Shown in pieces: positions 1 through 9,184 of a DNA stretch of 64,000 nucleotides; the stretch's first letter is position 1; each line of letters starts with the position of its first letter. The notes below the pieces were generated by a model, which worked only from the letters and a program-made list of their open reading frames with translations, searched no databases and was not told the origin of the DNA. This DNA comes from Mycolicibacterium poriferae (lineage in GTDB: Bacteria; Actinomycetota; Actinomycetes; Mycobacteriales; Mycobacteriaceae): NCBI RefSeq assembly GCF_010728325.1, contig NZ_AP022570.1:1116001-1180000 (forward strand). Reading direction: 5' to 3'. Both the position numbers and the translations under genes were made by a program.

Positions 1-599
1 TCGCTCGTCGCCGCGTCGACGAGGTTCTCGAGATGGTCGGAATCTCCTCGGTGGCCGGCGTGCGGGCCGGCACGCTGTCGCTGGGGATGAGCCAGCGTCT
101 CGGCATTGCCGCGGCCCTGCTGGGCGACCCTCCGGTGCTGCTGTTCGACGAGCCGGTCAACGGCCTGGACCCCGAGGGCATCCACTGGGTGCGCACGCTG
201 ATGCGCACGCTGGCCGGCGAAGGCCGCACCGTGTTCGTCTCCAGCCATCTGCTCTCCGAGATGTCCAACACCGCCGACCGGCTGGTCGTGATCGGCAGGG
301 GCCGGCTCATCGCGTCGACCACGGTCGGCGAGTTCGTCAGCCGCTGCGGCGCCGCCACCGTGCGGGTCCGCAGCCCGCACCTCGAGCAGCTGCGCGCGGT
401 GCTCGTGGACGCCGGCCTGGCCGTGGACGCCACCCCCGACGCGCTGACCGTGCACGACACCAGCACCGATGCGGTCGGCGAGCTGGCCGCCCGGCATTCC
501 CTTGCGCTGCACGAGTTGAGCGCACAGGAGGTGTCGCTGGAGCAGGCCTACCTGTCCTCCACCGACGACGCAACGGTCTACCGGGGGAGCGCCGGATGA
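1..599 (+). CDS. ABC transporter ATP-binding protein (5' end outside window)
   Basis: The reading frame is already open at base 3, so the gene starts upstream and the Walker A half is missing. Visible parts are the ABC signature LSLGMSQR, the Walker B/D-loop LLFDEPVNGLDPEG and a switch-region histidine in VFVSSHLLSEM. The last ~100 residues are the variable C-terminal extension of DrrA/CcmA-type exporter ATPases. It overlaps the next gene by 4 bp (ATGA), and that gene is a six-helix permease, so the two form one exporter. The substrate cannot be read from the sequence. In-window methionine at base 33 is internal to the ATPase fold and is not the start. Confidence 0.93.
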   Translation, partial: ARRRVDEVLEMVGISSVAGVRAGTLSLGMSQRLGIAAALLGDPPVLLFDEPVNGLDPEGIHWVRTLMRTLAGEGRTVFVSSHLLSEMSNTADRLVVIGRGRLIASTTVGEFVSRCGAATVRVRSPHLEQLRAVLVDAGLAVDATPDALTVHDTSTDAVGELAARHSLALHELSAQEVSLEQAYLSSTDDATVYRGSAG

Positions 600-1315
600 C
601 GCATTTCGCGGCGGTCCTCGATGCCGAACGGATCAAGCTCACCACGCTGCGCTCACCGCTGTGGGCGACCGCGGCGGCGGCGCTGTTGAGCTTCGCGGTG
701 GCCGCGCTGCAGGCGGCGGCGAGCTACCGCGGGCTGACCGTGACGTCCGCGGCGCTCGGCGTGGCGGTGTTCGGCGTGCCGGTGCTGATGGTCGTCGCCG
801 CGATGACGGTGACCGGCGAGTACCGCACCGGCCTGATGCGGACGACGCTGATGGCGGCCCCGAACCGCACCGCGGTGCTGGGCGCCAAGGCCGTCGTCGC
901 CGCGCTGTTCTGCGGGGGCGCCGCGGCCCTGATGACGATCGGTGCGGTCCTGGTGGGGCGCGCGGACGGGCCCGGGCTGTGGCGCGCCACCGGCGCCATC
1001 GGGCTCTACGCGGCGCTATCCGCGGTGCTCGGCGTCGCGGTGGCCGCGCTGGTGCGCCACACCGCCGGCGCGGTCACGGTGCTGCTGCTGTGGCCGCTGC
1101 TGGTCGAACCACTGCTGGGCAACCTGCCGGGGCACGGCGCGCGGATCGGCCCGTACCTGCCGTTCGCGAACGCGTTGCGGTTCCTCGACGTGTCCTGGCT
1201 GTTCCCCGCCTACGACATGCCGTGGGGCGAGTGGGGGTCACTCGGTTACTTCGCTGCCGTCGTCGCGGCCGTGTTCGTCGTCGCCGTTGGCACAATGAAC
1301 CGTCGTGACGCCTGA
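596..1315 (+). CDS. ABC-2 type transporter permease
   Basis: 239 residues with about six hydrophobic segments, starting with a cytoplasmic stretch (DAERIKLTTLRSPLW) typical of ABC-2 permeases that partner CcmA/DrrA-type ATPases. An MTVTGEYRTGLMRTTLMA motif follows the second helix; this pattern is usual in this family. The ATG overlaps the stop of the ATPase gene by 4 bp, which suggests translational coupling. Family assignment is firm; substrate unknown. Confidence 0.88.
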   Translation: MTHFAAVLDAERIKLTTLRSPLWATAAAALLSFAVAALQAAASYRGLTVTSAALGVAVFGVPVLMVVAAMTVTGEYRTGLMRTTLMAAPNRTAVLGAKAVVAALFCGGAAALMTIGAVLVGRADGPGLWRATGAIGLYAALSAVLGVAVAALVRHTAGAVTVLLLWPLLVEPLLGNLPGHGARIGPYLPFANALRFLDVSWLFPAYDMPWGEWGSLGYFAAVVAAVFVVAVGTMNRRDA

Positions 1316-2225
1316 AACGCCCGCGCAGCCGCTGACGCTGGCCCTGCCGCACCTCGACGTCGCCGCGCTGTCCTGGGGACCACCCGACGGCCGGCTCGTG
1401 CTGTGCCTGCACGGTTTCCCCGACAGTGCCTGGGGCTGGCGGGCGATGGCGCCGCTGCTGGCCGAGCAGGGCCTGCGCGTGGTCGCGCCGTTCTCGCGGG
1501 GCTACGCACCCACCGGTCCGGCACCCGACGGGGACTACCACATCGGGGCGTTGATGTACGACGCGCTGGCGGTGTACCGGGAGCTCGGCGCCCCCTCCGA
1601 CGCGGTGCTGATCGGCCATGACTGGGGTGCGTTCACCACCAGCGCCCTGGCCGCCTACCCGGACTCGCCGTTCGCCGAGCACATCACCATGGCCGTGCCC
1701 CCGGTCGGTGCGATCAACCGCTCGCGCGGTGCCCTGACCCGGCAGCTGCGGATGGCTCCCCGTCAGCTACGCAACAGCTGGTACATCCTGTTCTTCCAGC
1801 TGCCCGGGCTGCCCGAACGGCTGCTCCCGCGGATCATCCCCCGGCTGTGGCGCGACTGGGGCCCGCCCGGATACCCGACCGACGCCGAACTCGACGCCGC
1901 GCTGGCCGCGCTTCCCAGCGCCGCGCACCGGCGCGCCGCGGTCGGCTACTACCGGGCCATGGTCCGCCCGTCGCGGCCGACGGCCCGCTACGCCGACCTG
2001 CACTCCTACCGCTTCGCCGTGCCGCGGGTGCCGATCCTGCACCTGCAGGGGGCCCAGGACGGTGCGATGATCGCCGACTACGCCGCGACGCTCGGCGACG
2101 TGCTGCCCGCCGGCAGCCAGGTGCACACGCTGCCCACCGCGGGACATTTCCTGCAGATCGAGGAACCGCAGGCCGCCGCCGAAGCCGTGCTGCGCTATCT
2201 CGGGGACCGCTCGGACGCGCGCTAA
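1305..2225 (+). CDS. Alpha/beta hydrolase, epoxide-hydrolase-like
   Basis: 306 residues from a GTG that overlaps the permease gene by 11 bp. It shows the oxyanion-region motif LHGFPDSAWGWR, a nucleophile elbow GHDWGAF in which the nucleophile position is Asp rather than Ser, and a C-terminal catalytic His in TAGHFLQIEEP. An Asp nucleophile within HGxP/GHDWG contexts is characteristic of epoxide hydrolases and haloalkane dehalogenases. A soluble cytoplasmic enzyme is expected because no signal peptide is visible. The exact substrate is unknown. Confidence 0.85.
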   Translation: MTPETPAQPLTLALPHLDVAALSWGPPDGRLVLCLHGFPDSAWGWRAMAPLLAEQGLRVVAPFSRGYAPTGPAPDGDYHIGALMYDALAVYRELGAPSDAVLIGHDWGAFTTSALAAYPDSPFAEHITMAVPPVGAINRSRGALTRQLRMAPRQLRNSWYILFFQLPGLPERLLPRIIPRLWRDWGPPGYPTDAELDAALAALPSAAHRRAAVGYYRAMVRPSRPTARYADLHSYRFAVPRVPILHLQGAQDGAMIADYAATLGDVLPAGSQVHTLPTAGHFLQIEEPQAAAEAVLRYLGDRSDAR

Positions 2226-2234
2226 CGTGGTGGC

Positions 2235-3743
2235 GTGACACGGACAGGACGGCCAGGGGCGGCGGCGGTGGCGCTCATCATCACGCTGGTCGCCGTGATC
2301 AGCGGGTGCGGTCGCGAGGTCGAGCCGGTACCGCTGCCGGCGCCCGACCCGGCCGAAGCCACCCGCTTCGCCGAGGAACTGCGCCGCAGCGTCACCGTCG
2401 ACGCCACCATGGGCCACCTGAGGGCGTTGCAGGACATCGCCGACGCGCACGACGGGAACCGCGCGCTCGGCACCCCGGGTTTCGACGCCAGTGTCGACTA
2501 CGTCGCCGATGCCCTGCGGGACAAGGGATTCGACGTGCAGACCCCCGAGTTCGAGGTGCGGCTGCCGTGGGCCGACGAACCCGCGCTGACGGTCGCGGGC
2601 GGCGCGGTGGAGGCCAGGCCGCTGGAGTACACCATCGGCACGCCGCCGGACGGGGCGTCGGGGCCGCTGGTGGCCGCGCCGGTCGACGACACCCCCGGCT
2701 GCACCGCCGACGACTACGACGGGTTGCCGGTGCAGGGTGCCGTCGTCCTCGTCGACCGCGGATCGTGTCCGTTCGGCGCGAAGCAGGCCGTCGCCGCCGA
2801 GCGCGGGGCGGTGGCGCTGATCGTGGCCGACAACGTCGACGAAGAACGCATGGGCGGCACGCTCGGTGAGCAGACCGACGTGCGGATACCCGTCGTCTCG
2901 GTCACCCAGGACGTCGGCGGGCAGATCCGCGGGCAGGCAGGCGTTCCCGTCTCGCTGCGGCTCAACGCCGGTGTGCGGCAGGAGACCACCCGCAATGTGA
3001 TCGCGCAGACGGCGACCGGTTCGACCAGCGACGTCGTCATGGTCGGCGCCCATCTCGACAGCGTGGCCGACGGCCCGGGCATCAACGACAACGGGTCCGG
3101 CGTCGCCGCCGTGCTGGAAACCGCGCTGCAGCTGGGCAGTTCGCCGCCGGTGAACAACGCCGTGCGGTTCGGCTTCTGGGGCGCCGAGGAGTACGGGCTG
3201 CTCGGATCGTCGAACTACGTCGAATCGCTGGACAGCCAGGCGTTGCGGGACATCGCGCTGTACCTGAACTTCGACATGCTCGGCTCACCGAACCCCGGCT
3301 ACTTCACCCTCGACGGCGACCAGTCCACGATCGTCCGTGGCGAGGGCGTTCCCCGGGTCCCGGAGGGCTCGGCCGGCATCGAACGCACCCTGGTCGGCTA
3401 CCTCGACCGCGCGGGCAAGCCGGCCGAGGACTCGTCCTTCGACGGCCGCTCCGACTACGACGCCTTCACCCGCTCGGGAGTGCCTGCCGGAGGCCTGTTC
3501 TCGGGCGCGGAAGCAGAGAAGTCGCAGCAGCAGGCCGACGTCTGGGGTGGTGAGGCCGGCGCGCCATTCGACCCGAACTACCACAAGGACACCGACACAT
3601 TCGACAACATCGACCAGACCGCGATGGACATCAACGGCGGCGGGGTCGCCTTCTCGGTGGGCTTGTACGCCCAGGATCAACGGGGCCGCAACGGCGTACC
3701 GATCCGCGACGACCGTACCCGCCACCCGCTCACCGACTCGTGA
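2235..3743 (+). CDS. lpqL: Lipoprotein M28-family zinc aminopeptidase (LpqL-like)
   Basis: 502 residues from GTG. The N terminus carries a signal peptide with lipobox ISGC (Cys at about residue 25), so it is probably anchored outside the membrane. A protease-associated (PA) insert sits at about 130-245. The M28 core shows the expected di-zinc ligands: His/Asp in AHLDSV, Asp in GINDNGSG, Glu pair in WGAEEYG, Asp in NFDMLGSP, and a C-terminal His in NYHKDTDT. Length and position next to the thiC region match M. tuberculosis LpqL (Rv0418, about 500 aa, from memory). It is followed by a paralogue with a 4-bp overlap. Confidence 0.92.
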   Translation: MTRTGRPGAAAVALIITLVAVISGCGREVEPVPLPAPDPAEATRFAEELRRSVTVDATMGHLRALQDIADAHDGNRALGTPGFDASVDYVADALRDKGFDVQTPEFEVRLPWADEPALTVAGGAVEARPLEYTIGTPPDGASGPLVAAPVDDTPGCTADDYDGLPVQGAVVLVDRGSCPFGAKQAVAAERGAVALIVADNVDEERMGGTLGEQTDVRIPVVSVTQDVGGQIRGQAGVPVSLRLNAGVRQETTRNVIAQTATGSTSDVVMVGAHLDSVADGPGINDNGSGVAAVLETALQLGSSPPVNNAVRFGFWGAEEYGLLGSSNYVESLDSQALRDIALYLNFDMLGSPNPGYFTLDGDQSTIVRGEGVPRVPEGSAGIERTLVGYLDRAGKPAEDSSFDGRSDYDAFTRSGVPAGGLFSGAEAEKSQQQADVWGGEAGAPFDPNYHKDTDTFDNIDQTAMDINGGGVAFSVGLYAQDQRGRNGVPIRDDRTRHPLTDS

Positions 3744-5191
3744 GAGCGCGTCCGTCGGCAACGATTCTGGTGGCCGCGGCGCTGCTGGTCGCCGCCTGTG
3801 CGGGCTCCCCGGACCCCGTGGTGCCGGCCGACCTGGCCGACCGTGTCGGCATCGACGCCGTCTACGGCCACCTCGCCGAATTACAGGACATCGCCGACGA
3901 GCACGACGGAAACCGGGCCGACGGCAGTCCCGGCTTCCAGGGCAGCGTCGATTACGTGGCCGACACGCTGCGCGAACACGGGTTCGACGTCGAAACCTCG
4001 GAGTTCCAGCGGCTTTCCGGCGCGGTGGGCGGCGATCCGTCGCTGACGGTGTCGGGCCGCACCCACCGTGTCGAGCAGGCCTCGCTGCTGGTGACCACAC
4101 CGCCGGGCGGGCTGCGCGCGATCACGCTGCGACCGCCCCGCTTCGCGGGATGCACCGCCGCCGACTACGGCACCATGACCGTCAAGGGTGCCATCGCCGT
4201 CGTCGACGACACCGGCTGTTCGATCGTCGACAAGCAGAACGTGGCGCTGGCGCGGGGCGCGGTGGGAATGCTCGTGGTCAGCGAGGCCAGCCCGGCCCGG
4301 CCCACGGGAGCGCCGGCCGGGTTGTTCTCGCCGAGTTACTACCGCCAGCTGACGGTGCCGGTCGGGATCATCGACACCGAGGCCGACGCCGCACTGCGTC
4401 GTACCAGTGCTCGGGTGCGACTGGAGCTGGACAACGAGCCGGTGTTGACCACCTCGCGAAACGTCGTCGCCCAGACCAAGACCGGTGACCCTCGCAACGT
4501 GGTGATGGTCGGTGCGCATCTGGACAGTGTGCGGTCGGGCCCGGGCATCAACGACAACGGCTCGGGCGTGGCCGCCGTGCTCGAGACCGCGACCCAGCTG
4601 GGTGCGCGTCCGCAGGTCGCCAACGCGGTCCGGTTCGCATTCTGGGGCGCCGAGGAGATCGGACTGGAGGGGTCACGGAACTATCTGCGCTCACTGGACG
4701 AGGGCCAACTCGCCGACATCGCACTGTATCTGAACGTCGACGTCATCGGTTCACCGAACGCGGGGTACTTCACCGATGACGGCGACGAGTCCGCGCAGGC
4801 CGCGCCGCGGCCCGTGCCGACGGGATCGGCGGGCATCGAGCGCACGCTGGCTGCCCGGCTGAACACCGCGGGTGTGCGACCGGCCGACATCCCGTTGGGC
4901 CGCACCACCGACTACGCGCCGTTCATGGTCGCCGGCATCCCGATCGGCGGGGTGACCACCGGTTCGTCGCAACGCAAAACCGAAGTCCAGCAACGGTTGT
5001 GGGGTGGCCAGGCCGGTGTGGCGTTCGACCCCGACTATCACACCCCGCGCGACACCCTCGACAACATCGACCGCGACGCGTTGGCGGTGATGGCCTCGAC
5101 GGTGGCGTTCGCCACGGGTTTCTACGCCCAGCAGACCGGCGGCGTCAATGGGGTGCCGGCGCGGGATCAGCGCGATCACCGGAAGCCCTGA
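3740..5191 (+). CDS. Second lipoprotein M28-family peptidase, tandem paralogue
   Basis: 483 residues, GTG start overlapping the upstream paralogue by 4 bp (GTGA). A lipobox VAAC lies near residue 20. It shares the architecture and many runs of identity with the preceding gene (for example GPGINDNGSGVAAVLET and the WGAEE segment), and all zinc ligands are retained: AHLDS, GINDN, GAEE, NVDVIGSP and DYHTPRDT. The PA-type middle region is the most divergent part, so substrate choice may differ. The 3' end overlaps the convergent NCS2 permease gene by 47 bp. Confidence 0.9.
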   Translation: MRARPSATILVAAALLVAACAGSPDPVVPADLADRVGIDAVYGHLAELQDIADEHDGNRADGSPGFQGSVDYVADTLREHGFDVETSEFQRLSGAVGGDPSLTVSGRTHRVEQASLLVTTPPGGLRAITLRPPRFAGCTAADYGTMTVKGAIAVVDDTGCSIVDKQNVALARGAVGMLVVSEASPARPTGAPAGLFSPSYYRQLTVPVGIIDTEADAALRRTSARVRLELDNEPVLTTSRNVVAQTKTGDPRNVVMVGAHLDSVRSGPGINDNGSGVAAVLETATQLGARPQVANAVRFAFWGAEEIGLEGSRNYLRSLDEGQLADIALYLNVDVIGSPNAGYFTDDGDESAQAAPRPVPTGSAGIERTLAARLNTAGVRPADIPLGRTTDYAPFMVAGIPIGGVTTGSSQRKTEVQQRLWGGQAGVAFDPDYHTPRDTLDNIDRDALAVMASTVAFATGFYAQQTGGVNGVPARDQRDHRKP

Positions 5192-6428
5192 ACCCCAGCA
5201 GCCTCATGCCGTGGTAGACCAGCAGCGCGGCAATGGAACCCAGCGCGATACCGGTGAACTTCAGCGGCCCCGGCGTCCACACGAAGTCGGCGATGCCGAT
5301 GACCAGCGGGATGGCCGCGGTCATCTGGTTGATCGGCAGGGCGAAGTCGACATGGTTGGTCAGCCAGATCCGGATTCCGACGATGCCGACCAGACCGTAG
5401 AGCACCACTGTCGCCCCGCCGAGCACCCCGGCCGGGACGGCCGAGATCACCGCACCCACCTTGGGGCACAACGCCAACCCGATCGCCACCAGGGCAGCAA
5501 CCCAGTAGGCCGCGGTCGAGTAGATGCGCGTCGCGGCCATCACCCCGATGTTCTCGGCGTAGGTGGTGGTGGCCGAACCGCCGCCCAGACCGGCCAGGGT
5601 GGTGGCCACCCCGTCGGCTGCCAGCGCACGCCCCATCAGCGGGTCCAGGTCGGTGCGGGTCATCTGCGCGACGGACTTGACGTGGCCGATGTTCTCGGCG
5701 ACCAGCGCGATGACCGCGGGCAGGAACAACGGCAGCACCGACCACGCGAACGTGGGGGTCTGGAACTCCGGCAGCCCGATCCAGGACGCGGCCGCGATGG
5801 CGGAGGTGTCCACCCGGCCGAGGAACAACGCCAGCACGTAACCGGCCGCCACGGCCAGGAAGATCGCCAGCCGGCCGATCATGCCGCGGAACACCGCCAG
5901 CACCGCCACCAGCAGCACCAGCGTGACGAACGCGACGAGCGGGTCGGCCTCGAAGTTGGTCTTGGCGGTGGGCGCCAGGTTGAACCCGATCAGCGCGACG
6001 ACCGCACCCGTCACCACCGGCGGCAGCACCACATCGAGCCAATGGGTGCCCGCCACGTGCACGATGGCACCGATGAGGATCAGCGCCAGCCCGACGGCGA
6101 CGATGCCGCCGAGCGCGCCGCCGGGACCGGCGCTGCCCATCGCGCCGAGCACCGGGGCCAGCACCGAGAAGCTCGAACCGAGATAGCTCGGCAGCCGGTT
6201 GCCGGTGATCAGCAGGAACAGGATGGTCCCGATACCCGAGAACAGCAGCGTCGTGGCGGGCGGGAAACCGGTCAGCACCGGCACCAGGAACGTGGCGCCG
6301 AACATCGCGACCACGTGCTGGGCGCCCAGCCCGATGGTGCGTGGCCAGCTCAGCCGCTCGCCGGGGGCGACGACGAAGTCATGGTCGGCGCGGGTGTCGA
6401 CGCGGGTCCAGGTCAGCGGCACAGGCAC
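5145..6428 (-). CDS. NCS2-family uracil/xanthine permease
   Basis: 427 residues with about 12-14 hydrophobic segments. The N-terminal QHVVAMFGATFLVPVLTG and the following TGNRLPSYLGSSF are signature sequences of the UraA/NCS2 proton symporters; PEFQTPTFAW and AENIGHVKSVAQ fit the conserved transmembrane-8/10 region. It would import a nucleobase, probably uracil, at the cytoplasmic membrane. It lies 8 bp downstream of an amino-acid permease gene on the same strand, so the two are probably co-transcribed. Confidence 0.9.
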   Translation of the reverse strand: MPVPLTWTRVDTRADHDFVVAPGERLSWPRTIGLGAQHVVAMFGATFLVPVLTGFPPATTLLFSGIGTILFLLITGNRLPSYLGSSFSVLAPVLGAMGSAGPGGALGGIVAVGLALILIGAIVHVAGTHWLDVVLPPVVTGAVVALIGFNLAPTAKTNFEADPLVAFVTLVLLVAVLAVFRGMIGRLAIFLAVAAGYVLALFLGRVDTSAIAAASWIGLPEFQTPTFAWSVLPLFLPAVIALVAENIGHVKSVAQMTRTDLDPLMGRALAADGVATTLAGLGGGSATTTYAENIGVMAATRIYSTAAYWVAALVAIGLALCPKVGAVISAVPAGVLGGATVVLYGLVGIVGIRIWLTNHVDFALPINQMTAAIPLVIGIADFVWTPGPLKFTGIALGSIAALLVYHGMRLLGFRASGDRADPAPAPH

Positions 6429-6436
6429 GACAGCGA

Positions 6437-7675
6437 CTACACACCATGTCGGCGGCGGGCGCCAGCGGAGTAGCTGATCATCCCCACCGCGACCACGACG
6501 GCACCGGCGAGTACCGACGTCAGCGGCAGTGTCGCCGCCAGCGTCAGGCAGCCGACGAGACCGACGGCTGGCAGCACCCGCCGTCCCAGCGTCAGCGCCG
6601 AGGCGTTGGCGATGGCGTAGTACAGCAGCACCCCGAACGACGAGAAGCCGATCGCGCTACCCAGATCGACGACGGCGGCGAGCACCGCGACGGCAGCGCC
6701 GACCGCGAGCTCGGCCCGGTGTGGTGTGCGGTGCCGCGGATGCACCGCGGCCAACACGTGCGGCAGATGACGGTCGCGGGCCATCGCCAGCGTCGTGCGG
6801 GACACCCCCAGCAGCAGCGCGAGCAGCGCACCCAGCGCGCCGATCGCCGCCGCCACCCCGACCACCGGTTCGAGTGCGCCGAAGCCGGCCGCGCGCACCG
6901 CGTCCGACAGCGGGGCCTGCGAGCCGGCCAGACCGGCGGCACCCAGTTCGGCCAGCACCGCGACGGCCACCAGTGCGTAGACCACCAGCGTGATGCCCAG
7001 CGCGATCGGGATGGCGCGGGGAATGGTTTTCTCCGGTGCGGTCACCTCTTCGCCGAGCGTGGCGATGCGGGCGTATCCGGCGAATGCGAAGAACATCAAC
7101 CCGGCCGCCTGCAGCACCCCGTACGCGGTGACGTCGCCACCCAGCGTCAACCGCGATGCGTCGGCGCCGCCGAAGCCCAGCAACACCGTGACGACCACCG
7201 CCAGCACCGCGAGCACCACGGCCACGATGACCCGGGTGAGCAACGCCGAGCGCTGGACGCCGGCATAGCCGACGGCGGTCAACGCCACGACCGCGGCGAC
7301 CGCCACCGCGTGCGCGTACTGCGGCCACGCGTAGTAGCCGACCGTCAGCGCCATCGCGGCGCACGACGCCGTCTTGCCGACGACGAAGCTCCACCCCGCG
7401 GTGTGCCCCCAGAAGGGACCGAGCCGCTCGCGGCCGTAGACGTAGGTGCCACCCGATTGGGGGTAGCGGGCCGCCAGCCACGCCGAGGACATCGCATTGC
7501 AGGTGGCCACCACCCCGGCGACGGCCAACCCGACCAGCAGGCCGGTGCCCGCCGCGGCGGCGGCCGGTGCGAGCGCGACGAAGATGCCCGCCCCGATCAT
7601 CGAGCCCAAACCCAGGATGACCGTGTCGAACAGCCCGAGCCGCCGGCGCAGTGCCGGCTCACCGGGTGTCGTCAC
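6437..7675 (-). CDS. APC-superfamily amino acid permease
   Basis: 412 residues, about 12 transmembrane segments, GTG start. The first helix carries GLGSMIGAGIFVAL, the APC-family helix-1 substrate-binding pattern (G[S/A]xIGxGIF). Helix 6 contains FFAFAGYARIATLGEEV, again typical of the family. Substrate is not deducible. Its start is only 23 bp from the start of the divergent double-TetR gene, and that gap holds a perfect 12-bp palindrome, so this permease operon is a likely target of that regulator. Confidence 0.88.
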   Translation of the reverse strand: MTTPGEPALRRRLGLFDTVILGLGSMIGAGIFVALAPAAAAAGTGLLVGLAVAGVVATCNAMSSAWLAARYPQSGGTYVYGRERLGPFWGHTAGWSFVVGKTASCAAMALTVGYYAWPQYAHAVAVAAVVALTAVGYAGVQRSALLTRVIVAVVLAVLAVVVTVLLGFGGADASRLTLGGDVTAYGVLQAAGLMFFAFAGYARIATLGEEVTAPEKTIPRAIPIALGITLVVYALVAVAVLAELGAAGLAGSQAPLSDAVRAAGFGALEPVVGVAAAIGALGALLALLLGVSRTTLAMARDRHLPHVLAAVHPRHRTPHRAELAVGAAVAVLAAVVDLGSAIGFSSFGVLLYYAIANASALTLGRRVLPAVGLVGCLTLAATLPLTSVLAGAVVVAVGMISYSAGARRRHGV

Positions 7676-7680
7676 GGCCT

Positions 7681-7692
7681 CACGATATCGTG
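7681..7692. promoter_or_regulatory. Perfect palindrome CACGATATCGTG, candidate TetR operator
   Basis: A 12-bp perfect palindrome fills the centre of the 23-bp space between the divergent permease and double-TetR genes. TetR-family proteins commonly bind palindromes next to their own gene, so this is a candidate autoregulatory operator. The gap is too short for two complete promoters outside coding DNA, so at least one promoter must lie inside the opposing gene. Confidence 0.55.
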
Positions 7693-7698
7693 GTCGCC

Positions 7699-8931
7699 AT
7701 GGCGCGCAACGCCAGCGCGGAGATCCGCCGCCGGCCCAAGGACCGGAAAGCCCAGATCGCGCGCGCGGCGGCGGAAGCGTTCAGCGAACAGGGCTACCAC
7801 GGTGTCAGCATGGAGGCCATCGCGGCGCGCGTCGGCGTCTCCGCGGCGGCGCTGTATCGCCACTACGCCGGCAAGTACGAGCTGTTCCGCGGTGCGGTAC
7901 TCGGCCTGGGCCGTCAGCTCGTCGACGGCACTGCTGATCTCAACATCACTGATGACGAGGATCCCCGGCAGCAGTTCGACGCCCTCGTCGGCGCGCTGGT
8001 CGACGTTGCTCTGGCCAACCGGACCTCGGGCGGGTTGTACCGCTGGGAAGGGCGCTATCTCGACGACGCCGACCAGGCCGAGCTGCTCGCCCAGATCGGC
8101 ACCGTGCACGACCGCATCCACCGGCCGCTGGCCCGGCTGCGGCCCGGGTTGACCCGCCGGCAGTACCTGACCCTGTCGACGGCGGTGCTGTCGGTGGTGG
8201 GCAGCATCGTCGACCACCGCGCCAAGCTCCCGGCCGCCACGGCCCGTGAGCTGCTGATCGAGCTGGCCGGTGCCGTCGCCGCCGTCGAACTGCCCGGCGA
8301 ACCGGTACCGGCCGAACCTGCTGTTGCGTCCCGCGCCCCGGCACCCGATCCGTCGACATACGAAGCGCTGCTGCGGGAGTCGCTGACCCTGTTCCACCGT
8401 CACGGGTACCGCGACACCAGCATGGAGGACATCGCCGCGGCGGTCGGGATACCGGCATCCGGGATCTACAAGTACTTCTCCGGCAAAGGCGACATCCTGG
8501 CCGCGGTGTTCCGCCGGGCGTCGGATCGGGTCTCGGGCGAGCTCGCCACCGTCGTCGCCTCCGCCGCCGACCCGCACGAGGCGCTCTCCGGCGTGATCGA
8601 CAGCTACGTGGCGCGCACGTTCGACCAGCCGGAACTCGAGTACGTCTACTACACCGAACGGCTCAACATGAGCGCCGCCGACCAACGCATCGTGCACGAC
8701 CTGCAACGTTCGGTCGTCGAGTCGTGGGTCGAGCTGGTGGTCGCGGTGCGGCCGCAGTGGTCGCCGGCGCAGGCGCGGTTCGCGGTGCACGCGGCGATGG
8801 CGTTGGTCATCGACCTCGGCCGGCTGCAGCGTTACCCCGATGCCGCGCAGGCGCGCGCGGTGGTGAATCGACTGGTGAAAGCGGTCCTGCTGGGGGACTA
8901 CCGGTTACGGGCGACGTTCACGCCCATGTAG
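7699..8931 (+). CDS. Fused double TetR-family transcriptional regulator
   Basis: 410 residues from the ATG at 7699; a GTG at 7690 is an alternative. Two complete TetR N-terminal DNA-binding domains are present. The first, at about residues 12-60, has the helix-turn-helix region MEAIAARVGVSAAALYRHYAGK. The second, at about 225-275, has MEDIAAAVGIPASGIYKYFSGK. Each is followed by its own helical ligand-binding region. The chain is therefore a covalent tandem of two TetR monomers, about twice the usual 190-220 residues. It is divergent from the permease genes. The 3' end overlaps the convergent DoxX-like gene by 34 bp. Confidence 0.9.
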   Translation: MARNASAEIRRRPKDRKAQIARAAAEAFSEQGYHGVSMEAIAARVGVSAAALYRHYAGKYELFRGAVLGLGRQLVDGTADLNITDDEDPRQQFDALVGALVDVALANRTSGGLYRWEGRYLDDADQAELLAQIGTVHDRIHRPLARLRPGLTRRQYLTLSTAVLSVVGSIVDHRAKLPAATARELLIELAGAVAAVELPGEPVPAEPAVASRAPAPDPSTYEALLRESLTLFHRHGYRDTSMEDIAAAVGIPASGIYKYFSGKGDILAAVFRRASDRVSGELATVVASAADPHEALSGVIDSYVARTFDQPELEYVYYTERLNMSAADQRIVHDLQRSVVESWVELVVAVRPQWSPAQARFAVHAAMALVIDLGRLQRYPDAAQARAVVNRLVKAVLLGDYRLRATFTPM

Positions 8932-9176
8932 AGCAGGTAGGCCAGCAGGCCGAGCACCGCGACCTTGCGGGTCTTGCGGACGGCCAGACCCAGCCCCACA
9001 GCGGTTTCGATGCCGCCGTCGATGTAGATGTGCTGACGGGTGTTGGTCGGAAATGCCGACTTGGTCAGGCCCTCATAGAGCTGCGGCGCGACGAAATGCG
9101 ACAGCCCGGTGAGCGCCAGCACGATGCCGGCGATCGTCATTCCGCGCGAATTGCTCTCGGTCCCCACTTCGGTCAC
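8898..9176 (-). CDS. Small DoxX-like membrane protein
   Basis: 92 residues with three to four short hydrophobic segments and the sequence LTGLSHFVAPQLYEGLTKSAFP, which resembles the short DoxX-like proteins found next to oxidoreductases in actinobacteria. It lies 8 bp downstream of the flavin monooxygenase gene and is probably co-transcribed with it. Function unknown. The 3' end overlaps the convergent regulator gene. Confidence 0.7.
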   Translation of the reverse strand: MTEVGTESNSRGMTIAGIVLALTGLSHFVAPQLYEGLTKSAFPTNTRQHIYIDGGIETAVGLGLAVRKTRKVAVLGLLAYLLYMGVNVARNR

Positions 9177-9184
9177 GACGTCTC

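Noticed and set aside
6341..8152. 603-codon plus-strand frame antisense to the APC permease
   Set aside because: Low-complexity Arg/Gln/His composition and no family motif; it crosses the regulator start in another frame.
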